DNA from: Caulobacter soli
GTDB lineage: Bacteria > Pseudomonadota > Alphaproteobacteria > Caulobacterales > Caulobacteraceae
Direction of reading: 5' to 3'
NCBI RefSeq assembly: GCF_011045195.1
Contig: NZ_CP049200.1
Span: forward strand, 62,001-126,000
Length of the DNA stretch: 64,000 nucleotides
The notes beneath the pieces were generated by a model. The model was not told the DNA's origin, did not search any database, and saw nothing but the letters and a program-made list of their open reading frames with translations. Shown here one piece after another: positions 37,321 through 45,068 of the stretch (its first letter is position 1; every line of letters starts with the position of its first letter). A program made the position numbers and the translations under genes.

Positions 37321-40237
37321 TGAGGCGCTCTCCATCGATGTCGTAGACTCCAGGCTTGGTGATGCGGACGCGTTGGCCGACCAGGCCGCCGGTGACGATC
37401 TCCAGCTCCTCGCCGTGGCGGGCCTGGCCGCCGCGCACCATGCCCAACGCCACGCCGCGGCCCAGCGCCGGACTGAAGCCGGCGGAGGTCACGAACCCTT
37501 CGCTGCCCTCTGCGACGCCCGGGCCGCGCAGGTGGGCTCCGATCGGCAGGGCGTCCGTCGAGCCGACGAGCTCCAGGCCGACAAACTGCAACCGATCCTC
37601 GCGCAGGTTGTCTGGCCGGGTGAGCGAGCGGCGACCCACGAAATCGTGCTTGCGCTTGAGCACCGTTCCCCAGCCGACATCGACCGGCGAGGTCGTGCCG
37701 TCGGTGTCCGCTCCAATGTGCAGGAAGCCCTTTTCGGTGCGCAGCACCATCCAGGCGTCGATCCCGACCGGCGTCAGACCGAACGGCGCGCCCGCCGCGG
37801 TCAGGCGGTCCCAAAGCTCGTCCGACCGGTCGGCGGGAACGTTGACCTCATAGGTCACCTCGCCCGTGAAGCTGGCGCGAACCACCCGTGCGGGGACGCC
37901 CCCGACATGACCCTCCTTGAACGTCATGTGCGGGAAGTCCTCGGGGCCGATCGGGAAGTCGACGCCGGCGGCCGCGAGAACCTCGCGGGCCCGCGGACCG
38001 CTGAGGGTCAAGACCCCCCAGGCTGTCGAGATCGGGGCGACCAGAACCTTCAAGTCGCGCCACTCACATTGCAGCCACTCTTCCAGCCAGGCGGCGATGC
38101 GGTCGGCGCCGCCGCCCGTGGTGCCGACCAGGAAGCGTTCCTCGTCCAGGCGCAGGGTGACGCCGTCGTCGATCAGCACGCCCAGCTCGTTGAGCATCAG
38201 GCCATAGCGCGCGCGTCCCGCCTTCAAGGTCGACATGGTGTTGGCGTAGATCCGATCGAGGAACTCGGCCGCGTCGGGGCCGACCACTTCGATCTTGCCC
38301 AGCGGCGAGCCCTCGAAGATCCCGACCGCCTGGCGCACGACCTGGGCCTCGCGCTGTTCGGCGGCGTGCGGGCTTTCGCCAGCCTTGGGATAGTAGGCCG
38401 GCCGCAGCCAGCCGCCATAGTCCTCGAACACCGCCCCGGCCGCGGCCTGGCGCTCGTGGGTGGGCAGCCTGCGGTAGGGGCGGAAGAGATCGCCTCGGGT
38501 CTGCCCGCCCAGGGCAGCCAGACTCAGCGGCGTGAACGGGAAGCGAAAGCGCGTGGTGCCGGCCTGCGCCACGCTCTGCCCCGTCAGTTCCGACATGATC
38601 GCCAGGGCGTTGACGTTTGAGGTCTTGCCCTGGTCGGGCGCCATGCCCAGGGTCGTGTAGCGCTTGAGATGCTCGACCGAGACGAAGGCCTCGCGCTTGG
38701 CCAGGGCGATGTCGGCGGCGGTGACGTCGTGCTGGAAGTCGACGAACGCCTTGCCTGGCGCTTGGACCCGCCACAGCGGCTCGATGGTCCAGACCGGCGC
38801 GGCGTCCAGCGCCGCGGGCGCCTCGGCCGTCCCGCCGCCCGCCGCCCAGCCGGCCGACAGAGCCGTCCCAAGGGCGAACTGCCCGTTGGCCGCGCCGACC
38901 GAAACCTCGGCCTGCACCGACACGTCGGGGCGGAACGCGGCGATCTGGTCGTCCCAGCCCAGCTTGCCGCCCGACTGCGAGAACAGATGCACGGTGGGGT
39001 TCCAGCCGCCGGACATCGCCAGGACGTCGCAATGGACGCGCGACAGGCGCCCGCTCCATTCCCGAACCGTGACGCCCTCAAGCGCCAGATCGCCATGCGC
39101 CTTGGTGACCACGGCGTCGGTGATCACCTTGACGCCGCGCGACGACAAGCTCTTGACCAGCGTGGCCGGCGGCGTCTTGCGGCTGTCGATCAGACAGGGC
39201 ACCTCGGCGCCGGCGTCGAGCAGGGCCTGGGCGACGCCATAGGCGCTGTCGTTGTTGGTGAACAGGCTCGTGGCCTGGCCGGGCAGCACCGCCCAACGAT
39301 TGAGGTATTGCCGGACCGCCGAGGCCAGCATCACGCCGGGGACGTCATTGCCCGGGAACACCAGGGGACGTTCCAGGGCGCCGGTGGCCAGGATCACTTG
39401 CTTGGCGCGCACCGTCCACAGCCGTTGGCGCAGGACCGGCTTGGGCGCCCGGCGGCCGGGATGGTCGTCCAGCCGTTGCAGCAGGGTCAGGCTGTTGTGA
39501 TCGAAATAGCCCAGGGCCGTGGTCCGGGTCAGGACCTGGACGTCGGCGCGCGCGCCCAACTCGCGCTTGACGCCGTCGAGCCAGCCGATGCCGTCCTGGC
39601 CGTCGATGCGGGCCGAGGCCGACAGCACCGAGCCGCCCAGTTCGGTGTCCTGCTCGACCAGAATAACCCGCGCCTTGCGGCGGCCGGCCGCCAGGGCGGC
39701 GGCCAGGCCGGCCGGCCCCGAGCCCACGACCAGGACGTCGCAATGGGCGTACTGATGTTCGTAGCGATCCGGATCTGGCGCCTGTGACGCCCGGCCCAGA
39801 CCCGCGGCCTTGCGGATGAAGGGCTCGAACAGGTGCCAGTCGGGCCACATGAAGGTCTTGTAGTAGAAGCCCGCCGGGATGAAGCGGCTCAGCAGATTGT
39901 TGACCGCCCCGACGTCGAAACGGACGCTGGGCCAGCAGTTGACGGGGCGCGCCACCAGGCCTTCGGTCAGTTCGATCTCGGTCGCGCGCGGATTGGGCGT
40001 GGAGCGGTCGGCCTCGCCGACCTGCATCAGGGCGCTGGCTTCCTCGACGCCGGCGGCCAGCAGGCCGCGAGGCCGATGGTACTTGAAGGAGCGGCCGACG
40101 ACCTTGACGCCGTTGGCCAGCAGCGCCGAGGCCAGCGTGTCGCCCGCAAAGCCCTTGAGCTTGCGTCCCTCGAACTCGAAATTGACCACGCGGCCGCGGT
40201 CGATCAGGCCGCCGCGCGGCAGACGACGCCCGCTCAT
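37313..40237 (-). CDS. soxA: Sarcosine oxidase alpha subunit
   Basis: The 974-residue subunit has an N-terminal ferredoxin-like fold domain (VVNFEFEGRKLKGFAGDTL; SFKYHRPRGLLAAGVEE), then a nucleotide-binding domain (CDVLVVGSGPAGLAAALAAG near residue 172), and a C-terminal GcvT-like folate domain (EVVGPDAAEFLDRIYANTMS, VGWGTVLKRKHDFVGRRSL). In the holoenzyme it binds NAD and tetrahydrofolate, which accepts the methyl carbon as methylene-THF. Length and domain order match the family. The start overlaps the soxD stop. Confidence 0.96.
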   Translation of the reverse strand: MSGRRLPRGGLIDRGRVVNFEFEGRKLKGFAGDTLASALLANGVKVVGRSFKYHRPRGLLAAGVEEASALMQVGEADRSTPNPRATEIELTEGLVARPVNCWPSVRFDVGAVNNLLSRFIPAGFYYKTFMWPDWHLFEPFIRKAAGLGRASQAPDPDRYEHQYAHCDVLVVGSGPAGLAAALAAGRRKARVILVEQDTELGGSVLSASARIDGQDGIGWLDGVKRELGARADVQVLTRTTALGYFDHNSLTLLQRLDDHPGRRAPKPVLRQRLWTVRAKQVILATGALERPLVFPGNDVPGVMLASAVRQYLNRWAVLPGQATSLFTNNDSAYGVAQALLDAGAEVPCLIDSRKTPPATLVKSLSSRGVKVITDAVVTKAHGDLALEGVTVREWSGRLSRVHCDVLAMSGGWNPTVHLFSQSGGKLGWDDQIAAFRPDVSVQAEVSVGAANGQFALGTALSAGWAAGGGTAEAPAALDAAPVWTIEPLWRVQAPGKAFVDFQHDVTAADIALAKREAFVSVEHLKRYTTLGMAPDQGKTSNVNALAIMSELTGQSVAQAGTTRFRFPFTPLSLAALGGQTRGDLFRPYRRLPTHERQAAAGAVFEDYGGWLRPAYYPKAGESPHAAEQREAQVVRQAVGIFEGSPLGKIEVVGPDAAEFLDRIYANTMSTLKAGRARYGLMLNELGVLIDDGVTLRLDEERFLVGTTGGGADRIAAWLEEWLQCEWRDLKVLVAPISTAWGVLTLSGPRAREVLAAAGVDFPIGPEDFPHMTFKEGHVGGVPARVVRASFTGEVTYEVNVPADRSDELWDRLTAAGAPFGLTPVGIDAWMVLRTEKGFLHIGADTDGTTSPVDVGWGTVLKRKHDFVGRRSLTRPDNLREDRLQFVGLELVGSTDALPIGAHLRGPGVAEGSEGFVTSAGFSPALGRGVALGMVRGGQARHGEELEIVTGGLVGQRVRITKPGVYDIDGERLNG

Positions 40238-40527
40238 TGCGCCGCTCCTGTCGTGAGTGAGGGCGCGCCCTCGCCCATCGGATAGACGGCGCGGATCTCA
40301 TGGGTGACGGTGTCGCGCGCCACGTTGAACCACTGGCGGCAACCGGCCGCGTGGACCCAACGCTCGAGGCTGAGGCCCTTTGGATTGACCCGGGTGAACA
40401 GATAGTCGCCCCATTGCTTGTCGGAAACCGCCTCGGGCGGCTCTGGACGGGTGATGTGGGCCTGGCCGCCGCAGCGGAACTCGAATTCGTCACGAGGCCC
40501 GCAGCACGGGCAATTGATGAGCAGCAT
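40234..40527 (-). CDS. soxD: Sarcosine oxidase delta subunit
   Basis: A 97-residue subunit binding zinc: MLLINCPCCGPRDEFEFRCGG at the N-terminus and HAAGCRQWFNVARDTVTHEI towards the C-terminus supply the cysteines and histidine. The segment RVNPKGLSLERWVHAAG is typical. It lies between soxB (10-base gap) and soxA (overlap), the usual order in soxBDAG operons. Confidence 0.96.
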   Translation of the reverse strand: MLLINCPCCGPRDEFEFRCGGQAHITRPEPPEAVSDKQWGDYLFTRVNPKGLSLERWVHAAGCRQWFNVARDTVTHEIRAVYPMGEGAPSLTTGAAQ

Positions 40528-40537
40528 GTTCGCCTCG

Positions 40538-41791
40538 TCAGTGCGCGATGCCGGAGGCCGCGGCCTCGTCGATCAAGGCGCCCGTGAAAAACCTGTTCAG
40601 GCCGAAGGGCGCGGCGATGTCGTGCGCCTGGCCGGTCGCCAGATGGTGGGCCAGGAGGTACCCGCCGGCCGGAATGGCCTTGAAGCCGCCGGTCCCCCAA
40701 CCGCAGTTGATGTAGACGCCCGGCGTCGGGGTCTCTCCGAGGATGGGGCTGGAATCCTGGACGACGTCGACGATGCCGGCCCAATGGCGCGCCAGGCGCA
40801 CCCGTCCCAGCGAGGGCATCTGGTCGGCCAGGGCCCCGGCGACCTGACGGATGGTCGGCGAGTTTCCGCGCTGGGCGTAGGAGGCGTAGTGGTCCAGCGC
40901 GCCGCCAAACACCAGCCCGCCCTTGTCCGACTGGCTGATATAGAGCCCGGTCGCCAGCGACAGCATCACCGTGTCGATGACCGGCTTGAGCGGTTCGGAC
41001 ACGAAGGCCTGCAGCGCATAGCTGGTGATCGGCAGTTCGAAGCCGGCCAACTGCGCCATGACCGATGAATGGCCCGCCACCGCCATGCCGACCTTGTCGG
41101 TCTCGATGACGCCGAGATTGGTTTCCACGCCGGTGACCCGGCCGGTCTGGTTCTTGAGGAAGCCGCGAACTTCGCAGTTTTGGATGATGTCGACGCCGAG
41201 CGCGTCGGCGGCCCGCGCGTAGCCCCAGGCCACCGCGTCATGGCGCGCCGTGCCGGCGCGCTTTTGCATGAAGCCGCCCCAGATCGGGTAGCGGGCGCCC
41301 GGCGAAGCGTCCAGCACCGGCAAGCGGCGCTTGACCTCGTCGGCCGAGATCATCTCGGCGTCGACGCCGTTGAGCTGCATGGCCCCCACCCAGCGCTGGG
41401 CGCCTTCCAGGTCGTGGCGGCTATGGGCGACCATGACCATGCCGCGCTGGCTGAACATCACATTGTAGTTTAGCTCGCGCGACAGCCCCTCATAGAGCTT
41501 CAGCGAGAAGTCATAGAGGCGCGCGCTGGCCGGATAATAGTAGTTTGACCGGATCACCGTGGTGTTGCGGCCGGTGTTGCCGCCGCCGAGCCATCCGCGC
41601 TCCAGGACCGCCACATTGCGCACGCCGTGGACCTTGGCCAGGTAGTAGGCGGTGGCCAGGCCGTGGCCGCCGCCGCCGATGATGATCACGTCGTATCGGC
41701 GCTTGGGCTGGGGCGAACGCCAGGCCGGCGACCACCCCTGCTGACCGCCCAGGCCTTCCAGAAACACTTTGAACGCGGAGTATTTTGTCAT
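40538..41791 (-). CDS. soxB: Sarcosine oxidase beta subunit
   Basis: A 417-residue flavoprotein catalysing oxidation of sarcosine to glycine with H2O2. FAD-binding motif YDVIIIGGGGHGLATAYYLA lies near residue 33. The histidine that covalently holds FMN in known enzymes is matched in TARHDAVAWGYARAADALG. The C-terminal INCGWGTGGFKAIPAGG is characteristic. ATG 41791 (MTKYSAFKVF) is chosen over an upstream TTG at 41809 that falls in the operator. The exact operator at 41809-41822 overlaps the expected -10 region downstream of a TTGACG (41849-41844). Confidence 0.96.
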   Translation of the reverse strand: MTKYSAFKVFLEGLGGQQGWSPAWRSPQPKRRYDVIIIGGGGHGLATAYYLAKVHGVRNVAVLERGWLGGGNTGRNTTVIRSNYYYPASARLYDFSLKLYEGLSRELNYNVMFSQRGMVMVAHSRHDLEGAQRWVGAMQLNGVDAEMISADEVKRRLPVLDASPGARYPIWGGFMQKRAGTARHDAVAWGYARAADALGVDIIQNCEVRGFLKNQTGRVTGVETNLGVIETDKVGMAVAGHSSVMAQLAGFELPITSYALQAFVSEPLKPVIDTVMLSLATGLYISQSDKGGLVFGGALDHYASYAQRGNSPTIRQVAGALADQMPSLGRVRLARHWAGIVDVVQDSSPILGETPTPGVYINCGWGTGGFKAIPAGGYLLAHHLATGQAHDIAAPFGLNRFFTGALIDEAAASGIAH

Positions 41792-41808
41792 CTGCGTGAC
41801 CGGCCCCA

Positions 41809-41822
41809 ATACAGTAGTGTAT
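41809..41822. promoter_or_regulatory. Operator palindrome ATACAGTAGTGTAT before soxB
   Basis: Exact ATACA-N4-TGTAT match starting 17 bases upstream of the soxB ATG. On the minus strand a TTGACG (41849-41844), the -35 form of Caulobacter housekeeping promoters, precedes it, so a bound repressor would cover the -10 or start site. Confidence 0.72.
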
Positions 41823-41961
41823 CGTGAAAGCCGACCTTCCTTTCGTCAAGTTCAAATTCGCGGGACAAAGGCTCGCAAGGGCCGCCGGGGTCGCGAACTG
41901 CCGTGGGGCGCGGGATTTCTATTCCAAACAGGACTGCATGGCTTAGCCGCCAGGCTCGGCG

Positions 41962-43944
41962 TCAGGGCGCCGCTTGCAGGCGAAGGTGCTCGCCGAACCA
42001 GGACAGGATCCTGGCGGCGCTATCGAGATAGGCTGGATAGCCCCGCAGGCTGTGTCCATCGTTGGGATAGGTGACCAGCACGCTCTTGGCCCCCGCTTCG
42101 CAAAGCGACTGGTGAAATTCCAGGGCCTGGGTCGGCGGGGTGTTCTTGTCGAGCGCCCCGGCCATGACCAGGCAGGGCGTGGTGACGCGGTCGGCGAACA
42201 TCACCGGGCTGCGGCTGAAGAACAATCCGTCCGTCCGGCTGGACGAGCCGTCGAGAAACGCCAGGTCGAAATGCGGGATCTGGCTGGTTCGGTGCTGGCT
42301 GAACCAGTCGGTCACCGGCGAGATCGGCGCGGCGGCCGCGAAGCGCGTGTCCTGGGTCACCAGCCAGGCGGACATGTAGCCGCCATAGCTGGTGCCCGTG
42401 CAGGCCAGGCGTTCGGGGTCTGCCAGGCCGCTGGCGACCAGGTGATCGACGGCCGACAGCAGGTCGCCGGTGTCGGCGCCGCCCATGTCCCCTCTGACCA
42501 GGCGCGCGAAATCCTGGCCGCGGGTCGAGCTGCCGCGCGGATTGGGATAGAGAACCGCGCAGCCCAAGGCCGCCAGCAGCGGCGCGGCCCGGCCCCGGCC
42601 CATCCAGCGGCCGCGATTGGCCCAGATGGGGCCGCCATGAATATCCAGCACCAGCGGCGCGGGCCCTTTGGCGTCGTCGGGCGTCACCAGCCAGCCGTGG
42701 ATCTCCAGGCCGTCGGGCGCGGTCCAGACCGCCGGTCCCATCGTCCCGCGGCCGGTCATGGCCTCGGCCGCGGCCGGCGCGGCCAGCGATCGTACGGTGC
42801 GCGGCGTCCCCGCCTCGATGATCGCCACCCGAGGGGCCTGGTCATAGGCCTCGGCGACCACCAGGCTGCGCCCTCCGGGCAGGGGTTTGGCCGAGGGATA
42901 CCAGGCGCCGCAGGTCAGGCCGCTCGAGCGCCACAGTTCGCTCGCCTGGCCGTCGGCCAGGCGATAGTCGCCGATCACCGTGTCGAACGCCGCCTGGCCG
43001 GCATAATGCAGGACATCGTCGTCCCTCCAGGCCAGGCTGGAGACTTCCACCTCGCCGGTCGGGATCGGCCGGGCCGCGCCGTCGGCGCCGATCACCATCG
43101 CCTGGCCGCAGATGATGCCGCGATCGCTGCAGAGGGCCTCGACAAAGGCTAGGCGGCGCCCGTCGGGCGACCCCGTCGCCAGGCCGATCTGGTCGCGGGG
43201 GCGATAGACGATCTCCTCGGCCCCGTCGTCGAGCGCGATGCGCCGCAGGCTGGAAGCGTACCACGTCCCCTCGCTATGGTCGTCGCTGCACACCGCCGCG
43301 ATATGGGCCGGACCCCACCAGGTCGCCTCCCAGACGTTGGTTTCGGCGCGGGAGACCCGAGAAAGGTTCGACGACTCCACATCGAGCACCCACAGCCTTC
43401 GCCACAGATGGCCTTCCTGTCCGGTGCGCACCTCGGGCAGCCAGGCGGGGCCTTGCGCGGCGGCCTTGGTGGCCAGGCCGCCCTGATAGCCGGCCAGGTC
43501 CGCGCCGAGCCCCGCCACGACCATCAGCAGCCGCCGCCCGTCGGGCGACCATTCCAACTGCTCGACCAGGCCCTCGATCTGGCGCGTGAGCATCGGGCGA
43601 GCGTCCGCCGCGAACACGCTCAACAGCTCCTCGCCGGACGCGTTCGACACCATGCAGGCCAGCCGCGATCCGTTCGGACAAGGCCGCGCCATGCGGCTGG
43701 CGCGGCCAAACAGGTCGTTCAGCGCCCCGGTCTGCAGATCGATCTCATAGAGCCGTTCCGACGGGCCGTCGGCCAGCGCCCCGTGGAAGGCCTGGCCGTT
43801 GAAATAGGCGCGCCGCCCGTCGGCGGTCGGCGCGCAGTCGTCGGCGGAATAGACGTGGCCGACGCCCGGCGCGAACAGCGCGGTGTAGAAATCCTCGACG
43901 GCCTTGAAGGCCGTCGATTGTCGAATATCGCTCTGCATGGCCAT
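41962..43944 (-). CDS. S9C-type acylaminoacyl peptidase, copy 2
   Basis: A 660-residue cytoplasmic S9 peptidase. Propeller motifs QLEWSPDGRRLLMVVAG and TGSPDGRRLAFVEALCSD precede the catalytic domain: LDIHGGPIWANRGRW, YPNPRGSSTRGQDFARL, nucleophile TGTSYGGYMSAWL, Asp in AGALDKNTPPTQALEF and His in YPNDGHSLRGY. It is a paralogue of 32833-34830; the two flank the sarcosine oxidase block. ATG 43938 (MQSDIRQ) is an alternative start. An operator copy lies 59 bases upstream at 44004-44017, in the divergent gap with a TetR gene. Confidence 0.92.
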   Translation of the reverse strand: MAMQSDIRQSTAFKAVEDFYTALFAPGVGHVYSADDCAPTADGRRAYFNGQAFHGALADGPSERLYEIDLQTGALNDLFGRASRMARPCPNGSRLACMVSNASGEELLSVFAADARPMLTRQIEGLVEQLEWSPDGRRLLMVVAGLGADLAGYQGGLATKAAAQGPAWLPEVRTGQEGHLWRRLWVLDVESSNLSRVSRAETNVWEATWWGPAHIAAVCSDDHSEGTWYASSLRRIALDDGAEEIVYRPRDQIGLATGSPDGRRLAFVEALCSDRGIICGQAMVIGADGAARPIPTGEVEVSSLAWRDDDVLHYAGQAAFDTVIGDYRLADGQASELWRSSGLTCGAWYPSAKPLPGGRSLVVAEAYDQAPRVAIIEAGTPRTVRSLAAPAAAEAMTGRGTMGPAVWTAPDGLEIHGWLVTPDDAKGPAPLVLDIHGGPIWANRGRWMGRGRAAPLLAALGCAVLYPNPRGSSTRGQDFARLVRGDMGGADTGDLLSAVDHLVASGLADPERLACTGTSYGGYMSAWLVTQDTRFAAAAPISPVTDWFSQHRTSQIPHFDLAFLDGSSSRTDGLFFSRSPVMFADRVTTPCLVMAGALDKNTPPTQALEFHQSLCEAGAKSVLVTYPNDGHSLRGYPAYLDSAARILSWFGEHLRLQAAP

Positions 43945-44003
43945 CCCGCCCTACCGCCCTGGGGCCGACGCCGCGCGCCCGTCCCGTTCTTGCTGGCCAT
44001 TGA

Positions 44004-44017
44004 ATACAGTCCTGTAC
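44004..44017. promoter_or_regulatory. Operator-like palindrome ATACAGTCCTGTAC
   Basis: One mismatch at the last base; the inner TACAG-TC-CTGTA is a perfect palindrome. It lies in the gap between the S9C peptidase (start 43944) and the divergent TetR gene (start 44126), the standard place for a TetR operator. Confidence 0.68.
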
Positions 44018-44125
44018 TAGATTGGCAACACGTCGCGGCGACCAAGGCCCTTGCGCCGCCCTTTGGCGCGCTGGCGCCGGGTGGCCAAAGACGATAGTGT
44101 TTTGATTCAAGACGCGATCACAGGG

Positions 44126-44782
44126 ATGCCAATCGTGCTCAAAAGCACCGCCGAGCGGGGGATTTCCACCGAGGACTGGATCGCGGTGGCCAAGGCCACC
44201 CTGATCAAGGAGGGCATCGCCGGGGTGAAGATCGACCGGTTGGCCAAGAAGGCCGGCGTGACGCGGGGCGGGTTCTATTATCGCTTCAAAAGCCTGCAGG
44301 GCATGCTTGACGCGCTGATCGAGGATTGGCGGGCCACCAACCATCAACCCATCATCGACACGCTCGATGCGCCCGGCTCGCCGCCGGAGCGCTTCCGGTC
44401 GCTGATGCGGCTATGGATGGACGAGCGCAACTACAACCCCGACTACGACGCGGCGATCCGGGCCTGGTCACGGGTTTCGCCCAAGGTCGCCGATGTCGTG
44501 CACGAGGTCGACGACCTGCGGATCGAGGCGTTCAAGCGCCTGTTCGTCGACGCCGGCTATGATGAGGACGAAGCCTTCGTCCGAGCCCGGATCACCTACT
44601 TCCACCAGGTGGGCTACTACGCCATGGGCATGCGCGAGTCGGCCAAGCGGCGCGAGGAGCTCAGCGAGTTCTATTATCGTGTGCTGACCGGCTTTCGCGG
44701 CGGTGAGTTCAAGCATCGTCCGCCGACGCCGGAGCCCGCCGCGCGGGCCAAGGCCTCGCGCCGCCGGGACGTGAGCGCCTAG
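44126..44782 (+). CDS. TetR/AcrR family regulator A
   Basis: A 218-residue regulator starting at 44126 (MPIVLKSTAERG) behind AGGG; a longer start at 44051 is less likely. The N-terminal helix-turn-helix is IDRLAKKAGVTRGGFYYRFKS, followed by a ligand-binding domain with RAWSRVSPKVADVVHEVDDL and ITYFHQVGYYAMGM. The tail is Arg/Lys-rich. Operator-like palindromes lie on both sides (44004-44017 and 44791-44804). It is one of two candidates for the repressor binding ATACA-N4-TGTAT in this window. Confidence 0.9.
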   Translation: MPIVLKSTAERGISTEDWIAVAKATLIKEGIAGVKIDRLAKKAGVTRGGFYYRFKSLQGMLDALIEDWRATNHQPIIDTLDAPGSPPERFRSLMRLWMDERNYNPDYDAAIRAWSRVSPKVADVVHEVDDLRIEAFKRLFVDAGYDEDEAFVRARITYFHQVGYYAMGMRESAKRREELSEFYYRVLTGFRGGEFKHRPPTPEPAARAKASRRRDVSA

Positions 44783-44790
44783 ACGATCGA

Positions 44791-44804
44791 ATACAGGCCT
44801 GAAT
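44791..44804. promoter_or_regulatory. Operator-like palindrome ATACAGGCCTGAAT
   Basis: One mismatch from the consensus, with a perfect CAGGCCTG core, nine bases after the TetR A stop and about 210 bases before the exact site at 45001-45014. It could be an auxiliary site for the GGT-family promoter. Confidence 0.5.
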
Positions 44805-45000
44805 CGCGCGTCGCCGTCGGATCCTGACGGCGCGCGGGTCCCGCGGCCTGGTCGCTCGGCCGGGCGGTCGCTTGATGCCCCCGCGCCGCCAAAATACGCA
44901 CCGACTTGGGCAAACCGCCGCTCATCGCGGCGCCGGCCCGATTTCGCCGCCGTCGCGCTTGCCCATGCAGATTCCGCTTTTCCCCCGTGTGAATTTGATA

Positions 45001-45014
45001 ATACAGTTCTGTAT
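45001..45014. promoter_or_regulatory. Operator palindrome ATACAGTTCTGTAT
   Basis: Exact match, 54 bases before the GGT-family ATG (45069) and overlapping an AT-rich TTTGATAAT that could be a -10 element. Identical in all 14 bases to 30432-30445. Confidence 0.75.
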
Positions 45015-45068
45015 CGCCCGGGTGTCATCGCCGTCGGGGCCAGAAGAACACGCATGGGGAGATCCGAC

